Shown here: positions 16,884 to 24,942 of the stretch, piece by piece | Layout: the number at the start of each line of letters is the position of its first letter | Position numbering within the stretch: position 1 is the stretch's first letter | Source: Nonomuraea typhae | GTDB lineage: Bacteria; Actinomycetota; Actinomycetes; Streptosporangiales; Streptosporangiaceae | NCBI RefSeq assembly: GCF_009760925.1 | Contig: NZ_VRLV01000027.1 | Coordinates: 20,723-65,453, forward strand | Length of the DNA stretch: 44,731 nucleotides | Direction of reading: 5' to 3' | Translations under genes and position numbers: made by a program | Notes under the pieces: generated by a model | Seen by the model: the letters and a program-made list of their open reading frames with translations, nothing else | The model's database searches: none | Told to the model about the DNA's origin: nothing

Positions 16884-16890
16884 GGTCGTG

Positions 16891-17556
16891 CTACTTCAAG
16901 TTCATGCGGAACACGTACCGGTCATAGCGATCGCGTGGATACGACACGTCCGAGACCATGATGATCCTGCCGTCGTCGGCGAGAAACCGCTGATGGACCG
17001 TCTTGACGATTTCGCCATGTGCGGTGCGCAGCCATTCGGCATGCGACGAAGTTGGTAGCTGGTCGGCGAGTATTTCTTCTAGGTGAGCTGCGCCCGATAT
17101 GTCGGTGACCTCGACTGGATGGTACGTGTCTGAGATCGAGATCGGCCGGCCATCCTCGCTGGCCCGGGTGATGACGTGGGTGATCAGCTCACCTTCCGGG
17201 ATGCCTAGGGCTTCTGCGAGATCTTCGGAGGCGGGGATCTGCTCAGTCTCCCGGATGACCCGAACGTCTCGATCAGATTCGGTTCCGAACGTGCTCTCCG
17301 CGCTCTCCATCTGACGTTCGGGAGAGACACGCACGAGGTTGGGTCGGTCGGCAACGAAGATGCCGCGGCGCGGCACGGACCGAACGAGTCCTTGACTCTG
17401 AAGTAGGTCAAGGGCTTTCCGGACCACGATCTCCGATACGCCTTGTTCCTGGGCGATCTCCTTGTGGCTCGGCAGTTGCACACGGGGCGGCAGTTGGCCA
17501 CCGCGGATACGTCGGGCGTACTCGCCTGCGATGCGGACGTAGGCCGGTTCTGGCAC
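16891..17556 (-). CDS. GntR/HutC-family repressor of the AICE (KorSA-like)
   Basis: The protein has 221 residues from GTG 17556. Residues 1-72 form a GntR winged helix (LPSHKEIAQEQGVSEIVVRKALDLL is the helix-turn-helix region, RRGIFVA the wing). Residues about 90-221 form a UTRA ligand-binding domain of the HutC subfamily (ITRASEDGRPISISDTYHP, then RFLADDGRIIMVSDVSYPRDRY). In pSAM2 and related elements a GntR protein (KorSA) represses the activator and transfer genes. Here the gene faces the main transfer/replication operon across an intergenic region with four GTATAC sites, which fits autoregulation plus control of the divergent genes. The effector is unknown. Confidence 0.9.
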   Translation of the reverse strand: MPEPAYVRIAGEYARRIRGGQLPPRVQLPSHKEIAQEQGVSEIVVRKALDLLQSQGLVRSVPRRGIFVADRPNLVRVSPERQMESAESTFGTESDRDVRVIRETEQIPASEDLAEALGIPEGELITHVITRASEDGRPISISDTYHPVEVTDISGAAHLEEILADQLPTSSHAEWLRTAHGEIVKTVHQRFLADDGRIIMVSDVSYPRDRYDRYVFRMNLK

Positions 17557-17599
17557 TTGGCGATCATCCCTTCGGTTGTTGGCGACTGACTCCTTCAGT

Positions 17600-17654
17600 G
17601 TATACGCATCATTGTATACCTAGGGCTTGTGCGTATACGCAGCTGCGTATACGC
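17600..17654. promoter_or_regulatory. Operator array: four GTATAC sites for the GntR repressor
   Basis: GTATAC occurs at 17600, 17614, 17633 and 17647: two pairs with 14-bp spacing, the pairs offset by 33 bp. The right pair, with flanking GC on each side, forms a perfect 24-bp palindrome at 17631-17654. HutC-type regulators are known to bind short TATA-centred palindromes. The pairing suggests one pair for the regulator's own promoter and one for the rightward operon. Binding is inferred. Confidence 0.72.
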
Positions 17655-17706
17655 TGCGAGCAGTGACCAACTCAGAGGTCACCCGGAGGGCCAAAGGAGC
17701 GTCCAC

Positions 17707-17865
17707 ATGATTCCCATGCCTACCAAGGGCCGGTTCCTTCCCGTCCTCATGTGGCTGGTCGCGATCGGGTTCATCATCTTCGTCTTCCGTGAGCCCGTGG
17801 CCGCCGCACAGCTCGTGACCACGGTCTTTCAAAGCACCGTGACCTTCCTCTCGAACCTCGGCTAG
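17707..17865 (+). CDS. 52-residue membrane protein, first gene of the rightward AICE operon
   Basis: ATG 17707 follows AAAGGAG at optimal spacing. The protein opens with a short basic stretch (MIPMPTKGRF), then one hydrophobic helix (LPVLMWLVAIGFIIFVF), and ends with an amphipathic segment (LVTTVFQSTVTFLSNLG). Its place right behind the operators and its size recall small spread/transfer (Spd-like) membrane proteins of Streptomyces conjugative elements; this is inference from position only. Confidence 0.7.
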   Translation: MIPMPTKGRFLPVLMWLVAIGFIIFVFREPVAAAQLVTTVFQSTVTFLSNLG

Positions 17866-18092
17866 TCGGCGCCGTTGGCGCCACACCCCGGCACAGTCCA
17901 CGCCCTACCGGGAGGGCGACGCGATCTCGCGTCCCAACGGCTGTCGCGCTCGGCACCACTTGAGAACTCAACAGTGACGACGAAGGGCCACCGCTTCCCG
18001 CGAAAAGGCGGCTGGCAGGGCGTTTCCCCTGCTCATGAACGGTTCGTTTCTCATCCCTAGCCCGTACCGAACCCAGAAAGGTCGTGAATCTC

Positions 18093-18323
18093 ATGGCCAA
18101 GGTGAACAGAGCCTCGTCCGGTTTCACCGCCGTCCAGGTAGGCGCGATCCGCGGCAAGAACGACCCCAAGAAGACCGCGGACAAGCCGGCCACTCCCGCC
18201 GAGGACAAGCCCAGCAAGGGTGCCGTCAACGTCCGTTCGGGCAACGCCAGGGTGGGCGTGCAGGCCGACGCCGTAGTCGGCAACATCACCATCAGCATCA
18301 ACCGGCGGGGGAAGACGACGTGA
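18093..18323 (+). CDS. Small hydrophilic protein of unknown function
   Basis: The protein has about 76 residues from ATG 18093 (MAKVNRASSGF), with AAAGG about 11 bp upstream; GTG 18084 is an in-frame alternative with poorer spacing. The N-terminal half is lysine- and alanine-rich and looks disordered. The C-terminal part (NARVGVQADAVVGNITISI) resembles a short beta-strand repeat seen at the ends of some actinobacterial element proteins. It overlaps the start of the NUDIX gene by GTGA, so the two are translationally coupled. Confidence 0.68.
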   Translation: MAKVNRASSGFTAVQVGAIRGKNDPKKTADKPATPAEDKPSKGAVNVRSGNARVGVQADAVVGNITISINRRGKTT

Positions 18324-18970
18324 TCACCTACACGCATCCCGACGTTTTCGCCAGCGGCATCTCCGAGGGTTGGGCCGACCCGATCACCGATCCGACCGAG
18401 ATCGATTGGGCACCCCGCCAGATGGCCGCGGCGATCCCGTTCCGGCTGGTCAACGGCCGGCCCTACAACCCGTACGCGCCGACCGGCATCCGCTTCGGCC
18501 GCAACGAGCTGGGCCACTGGGGAGAGCAGTTGGCCGCCGACGCCATCGTCACCGCGAACACCGACCGCAATCGCCACGTGGTGATGATCGAACGCGCGGA
18601 CGGTCACGGCTGGGCCGTTCCCGGCGGCTACGTGGATGCCGGAGAAGATCCCGAAGCTGCGGCGGTTCGCGAGCTGGTCGAGGAAACCTGCCTGGACCTG
18701 TCGAACGCCTCCCGCCGAGTGTTCCCGGCGCGGTACGTGCCCGACCCCCGCGCCAGCGATGAGGCGTGGATGGTGACCGTACCAGTCCGCTTCGATCTCG
18801 GCGTCATGCGCTACACCGAGCTGCCCGCCGTACTCGGCGCCGACGACGCCCGGCGCGCGGCATGGGTACGAGCGACCAGCTATGCCGACCTGGCAGCCCA
18901 GCTCAAGAGGCTGTATGGCGGCCAGATCTTCCGTGCCCACCAGGCGATGCTGCGCGACATGCTCGGCTGA
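18320..18970 (+). CDS. NUDIX hydrolase of the AICE
   Basis: The protein has 216 residues from GTG 18320, which overlaps the previous stop (GTGA). The NUDIX box is at about residues 105-127: GYVDAGE, seven residues, then RELVEETCL. The consensus glycine is Cys, but all metal-binding glutamates are kept. NUDIX enzymes cleave nucleoside diphosphate derivatives. AICEs often carry one, and in pSAM2 a NUDIX-related protein (Pra) activates replication, so a regulatory role in the element is plausible. The first about 85 residues form an N-terminal extension with no recognised domain. Confidence 0.88.
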   Translation: MITYTHPDVFASGISEGWADPITDPTEIDWAPRQMAAAIPFRLVNGRPYNPYAPTGIRFGRNELGHWGEQLAADAIVTANTDRNRHVVMIERADGHGWAVPGGYVDAGEDPEAAAVRELVEETCLDLSNASRRVFPARYVPDPRASDEAWMVTVPVRFDLGVMRYTELPAVLGADDARRAAWVRATSYADLAAQLKRLYGGQIFRAHQAMLRDMLG

Positions 18971-19003
18971 CCCGCCACCCCCGCGGCGCCCGCCGCACCT
19001 CTA

Positions 19004-19045
19004 ATGCCGAGCGCGCCCCGCCTAGCACTGCGGCGCGCTCGGCAT
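19004..19045 (+). terminator. Hairpin upstream of the WhiB gene
   Basis: Arms ATGCCGAGCGCGCC (19004-19017) and the exact complement (19032-19045) enclose a 14-base loop. There is no T-run, so it may be an attenuator, a processing site or an mRNA stabiliser rather than a full terminator. The WhiB ribosome site (AAAGGAG) follows 7 bp later. Confidence 0.6.
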
Positions 19046-19069
19046 CCCTGTAAAGGAGCACATCCCGTC

Positions 19070-19429
19070 ATGCCCGTGAACATGAACTTGCTGCCGCACC
19101 CCTCCCGGCTCACGCTGGCCGACCTGGAAGCGGGCTGGAGCAGCGGTGGTGATCCGCCGGCGCTGCCCGAATGTACCTACGATCCCGAGCTGCACACCGG
19201 CCCACGCTCGCGCCTGGAGACCGATGAGCAGCGCGCGGCCCGCGAACACGTGGCGCGCGAGGTGTGCGCTACCTGCCCGGCCCGCTCACTGTGCCTGCCA
19301 TATGCGGTGAATGCCCGCCCGACCTCGGGCATCTGGGCCGGCCACACGGCGGACGCCATTCCCCCGCACCTTGAGGTGTCGCACCCAGCTGGATACGACG
19401 CCTCGGGCGATCTTCCCGACGTGGCCTGA
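19070..19429 (+). CDS. WhiB-family iron-sulfur regulator
   Basis: The protein has 119 residues from ATG 19070, behind AAAGGAG. The four cluster cysteines are Cys35, Cys66, Cys69 and Cys75, spaced C-x30-C-x2-C-x5-C (VCATCPARSLCL), followed by GIWAGHT in place of the usual G(V/I)WGG turn. WhiB-like proteins bind a 4Fe-4S cluster and act with sigma-region 4 in transcription. The C-terminus (HPAGYDASGD) lacks the usual basic tail, so DNA contact may be weak. The stop overlaps the next frame by TGATG. Confidence 0.88.
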   Translation: MPVNMNLLPHPSRLTLADLEAGWSSGGDPPALPECTYDPELHTGPRSRLETDEQRAAREHVAREVCATCPARSLCLPYAVNARPTSGIWAGHTADAIPPHLEVSHPAGYDASGDLPDVA

Positions 19430-19617
19430 TGACCACCCCGCTGGCTCACACCCATCGAGATGACGCGTCGGCCGCGGCCGGATGCGACACCTCGTGTGGT
19501 CACGGCCGAAAGCATCGCGTTGCGCTGGCGGCACGCGACGGCAACCAACGGGGGGCCGTGCCCCTACGGCCACATGCCGGCCAACCCCGCCCCGGCTCAC
19601 GAGAGGAGTTCCACGCC

Positions 19618-19809
19618 ATGAGCAGCAACCCGGACAAGACCTCAGTGATCTGGTCTCCCGACATCGATCGATACGCCCGCGGCGATATGCCGGTTGAGCA
19701 GGTGCGCTGCGCGCTGTGCCGACTGGCGCCGTGCGAGTGTCCCGCTTTCGGCTCGGATGCCTACTTCGCGCTGCTTGACCGGCGCCACGCACGAGGCGAA
19801 CGGTCATGA
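19618..19809 (+). CDS. Small cysteine-containing protein of unknown function
   Basis: The protein has 63 residues from ATG 19618, preceded by AGAGGAG. The frame is open from ATG 19429, which overlaps the whiB stop, but the first 63 codons look non-protein-like and the internal ribosome site is strong; a 126-residue form is the alternative. The core VRCALCRLAPCECPAFG has four cysteines in a tight cluster, which suggests zinc binding. It overlaps the next gene by ATGA. Confidence 0.6.
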   Translation: MSSNPDKTSVIWSPDIDRYARGDMPVEQVRCALCRLAPCECPAFGSDAYFALLDRRHARGERS

Positions 19810-20207
19810 CCGGCTCCCGCATCCGTGCCGCCTTCTACGATCCGGCAGGCGAGCGGTACGGCATCCCCACCTACCCGTGGCGCATGGCGCCGCCGCACCT
19901 GCGCACGCTGCGCCAACTGGCCGACGAAGGGCTACGTCCCGGCGGTCAAGGCGTGCAGGCACAAGTGTTGTGGCGCTCGCGCCGCTACCGCGCCCGCGGC
20001 GGTATCCGTCCCGCCTACCTGTATGACGTGCGGTTCGCGCTGCCCAAGCGCACCCCGACCGAACGCCAGATGGCCGCTCTCGACAAGGCCAACCGTGCCC
20101 GCCGCACCTGCCCGAACTGCTCACGTGACGTCGGCTACGTGCTGCCGCGCCACCTGGGCATCTGCCTCGACTGCGCCGAAGGGCGCGAAAGGGAACATGC
20201 CGCATGA
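19806..20207 (+). CDS. RRQRL-type zinc-binding protein
   Basis: This 133-residue protein resembles a family common in actinomycete mobile elements. The N-terminus has GERYGIPTYPWRMAP, the middle LRTLRQLADEGLRPGG and VLWRSRRYRARG, and the C-terminus a zinc ribbon (CPNCSRDVG, fourteen residues, then CLDC). Function is unknown; such proteins may bind nucleic acid. Start and stop overlap both neighbours by ATGA, so it belongs to a translationally coupled chain from 19618 to TraB. The similarity is from memory of family features, not a search. Confidence 0.75.
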   Translation: MTGSRIRAAFYDPAGERYGIPTYPWRMAPPHLRTLRQLADEGLRPGGQGVQAQVLWRSRRYRARGGIRPAYLYDVRFALPKRTPTERQMAALDKANRARRTCPNCSRDVGYVLPRHLGICLDCAEGREREHAA

Positions 20208-20476
20208 CCACCACCAGGCTGTTGCCACCGCTGATCGCGCTGGTCATCGTGTTCGCCAGCGGCTGCGCACCCGCCACCGCCAACGGCCCCGAGGGAACCG
20301 TCACCCGCCACATCAAGGTCTGGAGATGCACCCCGAAACCCTGCGGCTGGCGCTATCGCATCACGGTCCGACCCGCCACCGGCGGCACGCCGGTGGACAT
20401 CCGCGTGCTGTCGCGAGAGCGGCACGCCTGCCCGGTCGGCGCCGCCTACCCCGCCTGCCTGCCCAAGGAGGACTGA
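20204..20476 (+). CDS. Small predicted lipoprotein
   Basis: The protein has 90 residues from ATG 20204. A short signal peptide (LLPPLIALVIVFASGC) ends in a lipobox (FASGC), so Cys21 would be lipidated and the protein anchored outside the membrane. The remaining about 70 residues contain two further close cysteines (CTPKPC) and one or two downstream, and look like a small beta-rich domain. Lipoproteins occur in several actinomycete conjugative elements, where surface exclusion or mating contact has been suggested; no specific role can be assigned. Confidence 0.7.
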   Translation: MTTTRLLPPLIALVIVFASGCAPATANGPEGTVTRHIKVWRCTPKPCGWRYRITVRPATGGTPVDIRVLSRERHACPVGAAYPACLPKED

Positions 20477-20479
20477 CAG

Positions 20480-20629
20480 ATGAACATCCGACTGATCGGA
20501 ACCCCCGCCGAGGTCGCCGAGGTGCTTCTCAGCCTGCGCGACCGGCTGACCATCGAAAGCGTCAGCGCGCCCTACCAGTCCCGCCGCGACCCCTATTCCG
20601 TCCGGGTGTACGTGGAGGTGATCGCATGA
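20480..20629 (+). CDS. 49-residue conserved-looking small protein
   Basis: ATG 20480 follows AAGGAGG and gives MNIRLIGTPAEVAEVLLSLR, then DRLTIESVSAPYQSRRD and a C-terminal strand VRVYVEVIA. The predicted beta-alpha-beta pattern and good coding bias support a real gene despite its length. Its stop overlaps the start of the DUF2637 gene by ATGA. Function unknown. Confidence 0.7.
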   Translation: MNIRLIGTPAEVAEVLLSLRDRLTIESVSAPYQSRRDPYSVRVYVEVIA

Positions 20630-21649
20630 CACCCCACGCTTCCCCCGGCACCGGCCCACCGGCCACGGCCCGCCCGCTGACCACTGGCGAGCACACCGCC
20701 GTCATTGTGACCGGGGCCGTCACCGGCGTGCTGGGTCTACTCGGCTTCGTCAACAGCTTCGACAGCGTGCGCGCCGCCGCCGAACCCTCGTTCGGCCCGC
20801 TGGCCTGGACCGTCCCGCTCGGCATCGACCTGGGTATCGCGGTGTTCTCCGCCCTGGACATCGTTCTGGCCCGGCTCGGCATGCGGGTGCGGTGGCTGCG
20901 GTTCATCCCATGGGCGCTGACCGGCGCGACCGTCTACCTCAACATCGCCGCCTACCTGTCCGCCGACCCCATCGACTGGATCGCCGTCGTGGCGCATGCG
21001 GTGCTGCCGCTGCTGTGGGTGGTCGCCGTCGAGGTCGGCGCGCACGTTATCCGCAAGCGCGCCGACCTGGCCAAGGCCGACCGCATGGACGGCATCCGCC
21101 GCTCCCGCTGGTTGCTGGCGCCGGCCGCGACGTTCGCGTTGTGGCGCCGCATGGTGCTGTGGGAGATCCGCTCCTACCCCGACGCGCTCGCCCGCGAGCG
21201 CACGCGGGTGCTGGCCAAGACGGACCTGCAAGACCGCTACGGCCGGCTGTGGCGCTTCAAGGCCACCCGGCGCGAGCGCGCCCTGTACCGGCTCGGCGAA
21301 CTCACCCCCGCCGGCGCCCCCATCCACATCGAAGCCGAACGGCTGCCCGGCCCGCCCGGCACTGCCGCCCGCACCCCGCCGACGCCCCACCGGCACCCGC
21401 GGCAAATCCGGCAAGCGCACCCCGCCCCCGGACGTGGACGAGTTGATGCCGCTGGGGTGGACGATCGCCGCCGACTTCGCCGACCGCGGCGTGGCGCTCA
21501 CCCGCGATCAGCTCATCACCGCCGTGCGCGCGAACGGACGGTCCATCTCTTCGGATCGCGCCTCGGCGCTTTTGGCGCGGCTGAAGACCGAGGCGCCTGC
21601 CGACCCTGCCGACAACCCACCCATCGCCATCCCGGAAGGAAGCCATTGA
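20626..21649 (+). pseudogene. DUF2637 membrane protein (Spd-like) with a frameshift
   Basis: From ATG 20626 the frame encodes about 240 residues with four hydrophobic helices (VIVTGAVTGVLGLLGFV; a second near LAWTVPLGIDLGIAVF; a third near FIPWALTGATVYLNIAAYL; a fourth near VVAHAVLPLLWVVAVEVG), as in DUF2637 proteins of actinomycete conjugative elements. The expected C-terminal winged-helix-like end (KRTPPPDVDELMPLGWTIAA, then DRGVALTRDQL) is in another frame and stops at 21649. An indel therefore lies between about 21335 and 21400, in a C-rich tract. A sequencing error is possible. If real, the membrane part is still made but runs into a long nonsense tail. It sits in the coupled chain upstream of TraB. 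Confidence 0.72.
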
Positions 21650-21909
21650 TGACCGCCTCCAACCCGCCCACGCCCGAGCCTGCCCGGCGTGAGCGGAGCG
21701 AGCCACCGACCGTGTACGTCATCGACGAATGCCACGAGCTCTTTTCTGGCCACACCGCTAGATCGCTGATCGGCGCCAGACCCGGACAGGGCAAAAACGC
21801 CGCCATCCGCAAGGCGATCGCCGAGCTGATGACGGCACACCCGGACGGTGTCATCTTGCCCGCCACCGACCTCAAAGCCGCCCCCACCACAGAGGAAAGC
21901 CCCTCATGA
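21649..21909 (+). CDS. Small protein with ATPase-like motifs in swapped order
   Basis: The protein has 86 residues from ATG 21649, overlapping the previous stop by one base (TGATG). It contains VYVIDECHELF, which looks like a Walker B segment of an FtsK/TraB ATPase, followed by IGARPGQGKNAAIRKAIAEL, which looks like its Walker A segment with Asn for Ser/Thr, and then HPDGVILPATDLKAAP. In TraB the P-loop precedes Walker B, so this may be a rearranged fragment or a small partner protein; it is too short to be an ATPase domain. It overlaps the next gene by ATGA. Function unknown. Confidence 0.6.
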   Translation: MTASNPPTPEPARRERSEPPTVYVIDECHELFSGHTARSLIGARPGQGKNAAIRKAIAELMTAHPDGVILPATDLKAAPTTEESPS

Positions 21910-22205
21910 CCGAACCCGCATGGCATACCCGGCCATGGCGCGAGCTGCCTGACCGCCCGCACTGCCCGCAATGCCACACCGGCGATACCCGTTGGGACGC
22001 CATCAGCGCCGACTACGAAGGCTGCTGGTGGGAGTGCCGCCACGATCACCGCTTCCTTCTCGACCTCGACGGCACCCCGTGGCGGACCTCCGATCTCGAC
22101 CGCCTGACCACCACAACCCAACAGGGCACGGCCCCCAGTCGCCAAACCGAAGCCGTGCCCTGCGCCCTCGCATCCTGCAACGAGCACGAGGTGACCACAT
22201 CATGA
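21906..22205 (+). CDS. Small zinc-ribbon-like protein upstream of traB
   Basis: The protein has 99 residues from ATG 21906 (ATGA overlap with the previous gene). The first half carries CPQCHTGDTRW and CWWECRHDHRFLLDLDG, a plausible zinc-binding pair; the second half is polar and probably unstructured. It overlaps the start of traB by ATGA, so it is translated with it. No named family was recognised. Confidence 0.68.
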   Translation: MTEPAWHTRPWRELPDRPHCPQCHTGDTRWDAISADYEGCWWECRHDHRFLLDLDGTPWRTSDLDRLTTTTQQGTAPSRQTEAVPCALASCNEHEVTTS

Positions 22206-24550
22206 CGCATGAACCGCTCAACCCCGCCGACCGTCCCGGTCCGCGACCGGACGGGGCGCCGTACGGCGTGGCGGACGAGGCGCGGACCGACCGGCCGGAC
22301 CGTCCCACCGGCCACCAACCGGACGAACGCGCGGACCACGATGCGGACGGGGGGAGCGCGGACATCGTCCCCATCGCTTCCGCCCGTGCCGGACGCCTGC
22401 CGTACGGCACCCAGCCCGACCCGCCCCCGAGGCCGGACCTGACCGGCCTGCCGGATCTGCCGGACCTGTCGGTGTTGCCGACGCTGGAGGGCGCGGTGGT
22501 CCGGGTGGATCAGCCGGACCGTCCGGGCGACCGTCGTGATTGGCGGATCGATCTGGAGGAGAAGGCGCGTACCCGTCGTCCGATCGTGCCGCTGTGGCTG
22601 CGCTCGCGCGCCGAGGCCGCCGCCACCCTCAAGTGGGTCGGCAAGCACTACGCCTACGTCGCCGGCTACCAGGCCACCCGCACCCCGCTGTACGCGGCCC
22701 GCCTACTGGCGCGTACCCCGCGCGGGTTCGGCCGGCTGGTCGGTGGCGCCATCACGTGGACCTTCGACCTGGAGGGCGAGCCGGTACGGCGCGCAGCCGT
22801 GATGAAGGCCGACCCCGAGGCGTACCTCAAGCTGAGCAGGCAGCGCGACGCACGGGTGCGGCTACGGGTGTGGGTGGCCGGTATCGCGCTGGTCGCGCTG
22901 CTGATCGCGGCCATCATCGTGGCCGGCGCCCCCACCCTGGCCCAGTGGGCGGCCCTGGCCGCCGCGCTGCTGATGCTCGGCGTCCTGGGGCGGCCGACGG
23001 ATAGGCCGCTCATCGACCGCGCCGTCATCCCGCCCCAGGTGGCGAAGCTGACCAGCGACGTGGTGGTGCGCGGGCTGGGATCGATCGGCAACAGCGCCAT
23101 CAACTCCCACATCGCCAAGAACCCGCGCAACCCCATCGACTTCATCAACCCCATCCACCGCGACGGTCCCGGCTGGCGGGCCGACATCGACCTGCCCTGG
23201 GGCGTGACGGTGTCGGAGGTGCTCGACAAGCGCGACAAGCTCGCCTCGGGGCTGCGCCGCCCGCTGGGCTGCGTGTGGCCCGAACCGGTGCCGGACGAGC
23301 ACACCGGCCGCATGGTGTTGTTCGTCGGCGATCAGGACATGAACAAGGCCAAGCAGCCGGCTTGGCCGCTGTTGCGCTCCGGTGTTGCGGACTTGTTCAA
23401 GTCCACCTCGTTCGCCACAGACCAGCGCGGTCGGTTCGTCGGGCTGACGCTGATGTTCGTCTCGGTGATCATCGGTTCCATCCCGCGCATGGGCAAGACG
23501 TTCCTGTTGCGCCTGTTGGCGCTGATCGCGGCGCTGGACCCGCGCGCCGAGCTGCACCTGTACGACCTCAAGGGCACCGGCGACCTGTCGCCGCTGGAGT
23601 CGTGCGCCCACCGCTACCGCGCCGGCGAGGAGGACGACGACATCGCCTATGCGGTGGCCGACCTGCGCGCCCTCAAAGACGAGCTGCGCCGGCGCGCCAA
23701 GGTGATCCGCAACCTGCCCAAGGACATCTGCCCCGAGTCGAAGGTCACGCCCGAACTGGCCGATAACAAGAGCCTGCGCCTGCACCCGATCACGATTTTC
23801 GTGGACGAGTGCCAAGTGTGGTTCGAGCACCCCACCTACGGCGCCGAGCTGGAAGATATCTGCACCGACCTGGTCAAACGCGGTCCCGCCCTCGGCATCG
23901 TGCTCGTCGTGGCCACCCAACGGCCCGATGCCAAGTCGCTGCCCACTGGCATCAGCGCCAACGCCGTCATTCGGCTGTGCCTGAAGGTCATGGGCCACAC
24001 CGAAAACGACATGGTTCTCGGCTCCTCGGCCAACCGCAACGGCTTCAAGGCCACCATGTTCTCCTTCTCCGACAAGGGCATCTGCTACTTCGCTGGCGAC
24101 GGCGACAAGCCCCGCATCATCCGCAGCGTCTACATCGACGCCCCCGCCGCCGAAAAGATCGCGCTCCGCGCCCGCGCCGCACGCGAGCGCGCCGGCACGC
24201 TGTCCGGTCACGCGCTGGGGGAGGAGTTCACCGAAGACGTCGGCCCCAGGTTCGACCTGTTGGCCGACATCGCCGCCGTCGTCGCCGAGCCCAAACTCTG
24301 GTCCGAGACCGTCGTCGCCCGGCTGGCCGAGCTGCGGCCCACCGTCTACGGCGCGTGGGCCGACCAAGAGCCCGACGCCCGCGCCGCCCAACTCACCGCC
24401 GCGCTGAAGCCCCACGGCGTCAAGACCGGTCAAGTGTGGGGCACCACCGACGACGGCAAGGGCGCCAACCGGCGCGGCATCACCCGCGACGACATCACCA
24501 AAGCCATTACCGAGCGTGACGGAAAGCGGAGTTCGGCCGCCGCGTCATGA
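22202..24550 (+). CDS. traB: TraB-type FtsK/SpoIIIE DNA translocase (conjugative transfer)
   Basis: The protein has 782 residues from ATG 22202, chosen for its ATGA overlap. Residues 1-130 are proline- and aspartate-rich and disordered. Two adjacent hydrophobic helices lie at about 225-265 (VWVAGIALVALLIAAIIVAG and LAAALLMLGVL). The motor domain has a P-loop variant (GSIPRMGKTFLLRLLAL), LYDLKGTGDL, Walker B in ITIFVDECQVWFE and LVVATQRPDAKSLP. A C-terminal winged helix (GITRDDITKAI) is expected to recognise clt DNA. Actinomycete elements move double-stranded DNA between mycelia with this single hexameric pump. It is the last gene of the coupled chain. Confidence 0.93.
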   Translation: MTHEPLNPADRPGPRPDGAPYGVADEARTDRPDRPTGHQPDERADHDADGGSADIVPIASARAGRLPYGTQPDPPPRPDLTGLPDLPDLSVLPTLEGAVVRVDQPDRPGDRRDWRIDLEEKARTRRPIVPLWLRSRAEAAATLKWVGKHYAYVAGYQATRTPLYAARLLARTPRGFGRLVGGAITWTFDLEGEPVRRAAVMKADPEAYLKLSRQRDARVRLRVWVAGIALVALLIAAIIVAGAPTLAQWAALAAALLMLGVLGRPTDRPLIDRAVIPPQVAKLTSDVVVRGLGSIGNSAINSHIAKNPRNPIDFINPIHRDGPGWRADIDLPWGVTVSEVLDKRDKLASGLRRPLGCVWPEPVPDEHTGRMVLFVGDQDMNKAKQPAWPLLRSGVADLFKSTSFATDQRGRFVGLTLMFVSVIIGSIPRMGKTFLLRLLALIAALDPRAELHLYDLKGTGDLSPLESCAHRYRAGEEDDDIAYAVADLRALKDELRRRAKVIRNLPKDICPESKVTPELADNKSLRLHPITIFVDECQVWFEHPTYGAELEDICTDLVKRGPALGIVLVVATQRPDAKSLPTGISANAVIRLCLKVMGHTENDMVLGSSANRNGFKATMFSFSDKGICYFAGDGDKPRIIRSVYIDAPAAEKIALRARAARERAGTLSGHALGEEFTEDVGPRFDLLADIAAVVAEPKLWSETVVARLAELRPTVYGAWADQEPDARAAQLTAALKPHGVKTGQVWGTTDDGKGANRRGITRDDITKAITERDGKRSSAAAS

Positions 24551-24562
24551 CCTGTCCGGGGC

Positions 24563-24598
24563 TGCTAGGTCTAGCGCCTTCCCCCGCTAGACCTAGCA
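24563..24598. repeat. 14-bp perfect inverted repeat, CTAG-rich (terminator or clt candidate)
   Basis: TGCTAGGTCTAGCG (24563-24576) and its exact complement (24585-24598) enclose an 8-base C-rich loop just after traB. Further CTAG words follow (GCTAGC near 24605, TCTAGC near 24644). There is no T-run. The transfer locus clt of Streptomyces elements often lies beside traB, so this is a candidate; a simple terminator is the alternative. Confidence 0.55.
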
Positions 24599-24690
24599 AC
24601 CCCGCTAGCACCCCAAAGTGTGATCTACCAGCGGCCTAACGCTCTAGCGCGCTACCTGCGACAACCCCGAAAACCATCCAGGAGGCCATC

Positions 24691-24909
24691 ATGGCGGCCC
24701 TCGTCGCCCTGCTAGCCCTGTCCCTCCCCATCGTCGCTCTGTGTTACATCGCCTGGTGCTACGCATCCCCGTGGAGTACCTGCCGACGCTGCGCCCCCGG
24801 CGGCAAGAACCGCACCTGCCGCGCCTGCGACGGCACCGGCATGCGGCCCCGCCTCGGTTGGCAGCTCTACGTCTACGCCCGCCGCCTCCACCGCGACGGC
24901 ACCCGCTAA
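24691..24909 (+). CDS. Small membrane protein with DnaJ-type zinc-finger motif
   Basis: The protein has 72 residues from ATG 24691, behind AGGAGG. An N-terminal hydrophobic helix (LVALLALSLPIVALCYIAWC) is followed by CRRC, then CRACDGTGMRP, which matches half of a DnaJ-type zinc finger (CxxCxGxG). It probably is a membrane-tethered zinc protein. Similar small proteins occur in actinomycete elements; role unknown. Confidence 0.7.
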   Translation: MAALVALLALSLPIVALCYIAWCYASPWSTCRRCAPGGKNRTCRACDGTGMRPRLGWQLYVYARRLHRDGTR

Positions 24910-24942
24910 CCCCCCTGCCGACAGGAGACGCCCCATCATGGC

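Noticed and set aside
19429..19617. Extra 63 codons before the small cysteine protein, or a separate gene
   Set aside because: The composition is not protein-like and a strong ribosome site precedes ATG 19618; kept only as an alternative start.
22862..24433. Minus-strand frame of 523 codons opposite traB
   Set aside because: Same shadow effect; the plus strand has the FtsK motor motifs and start/stop coupling.
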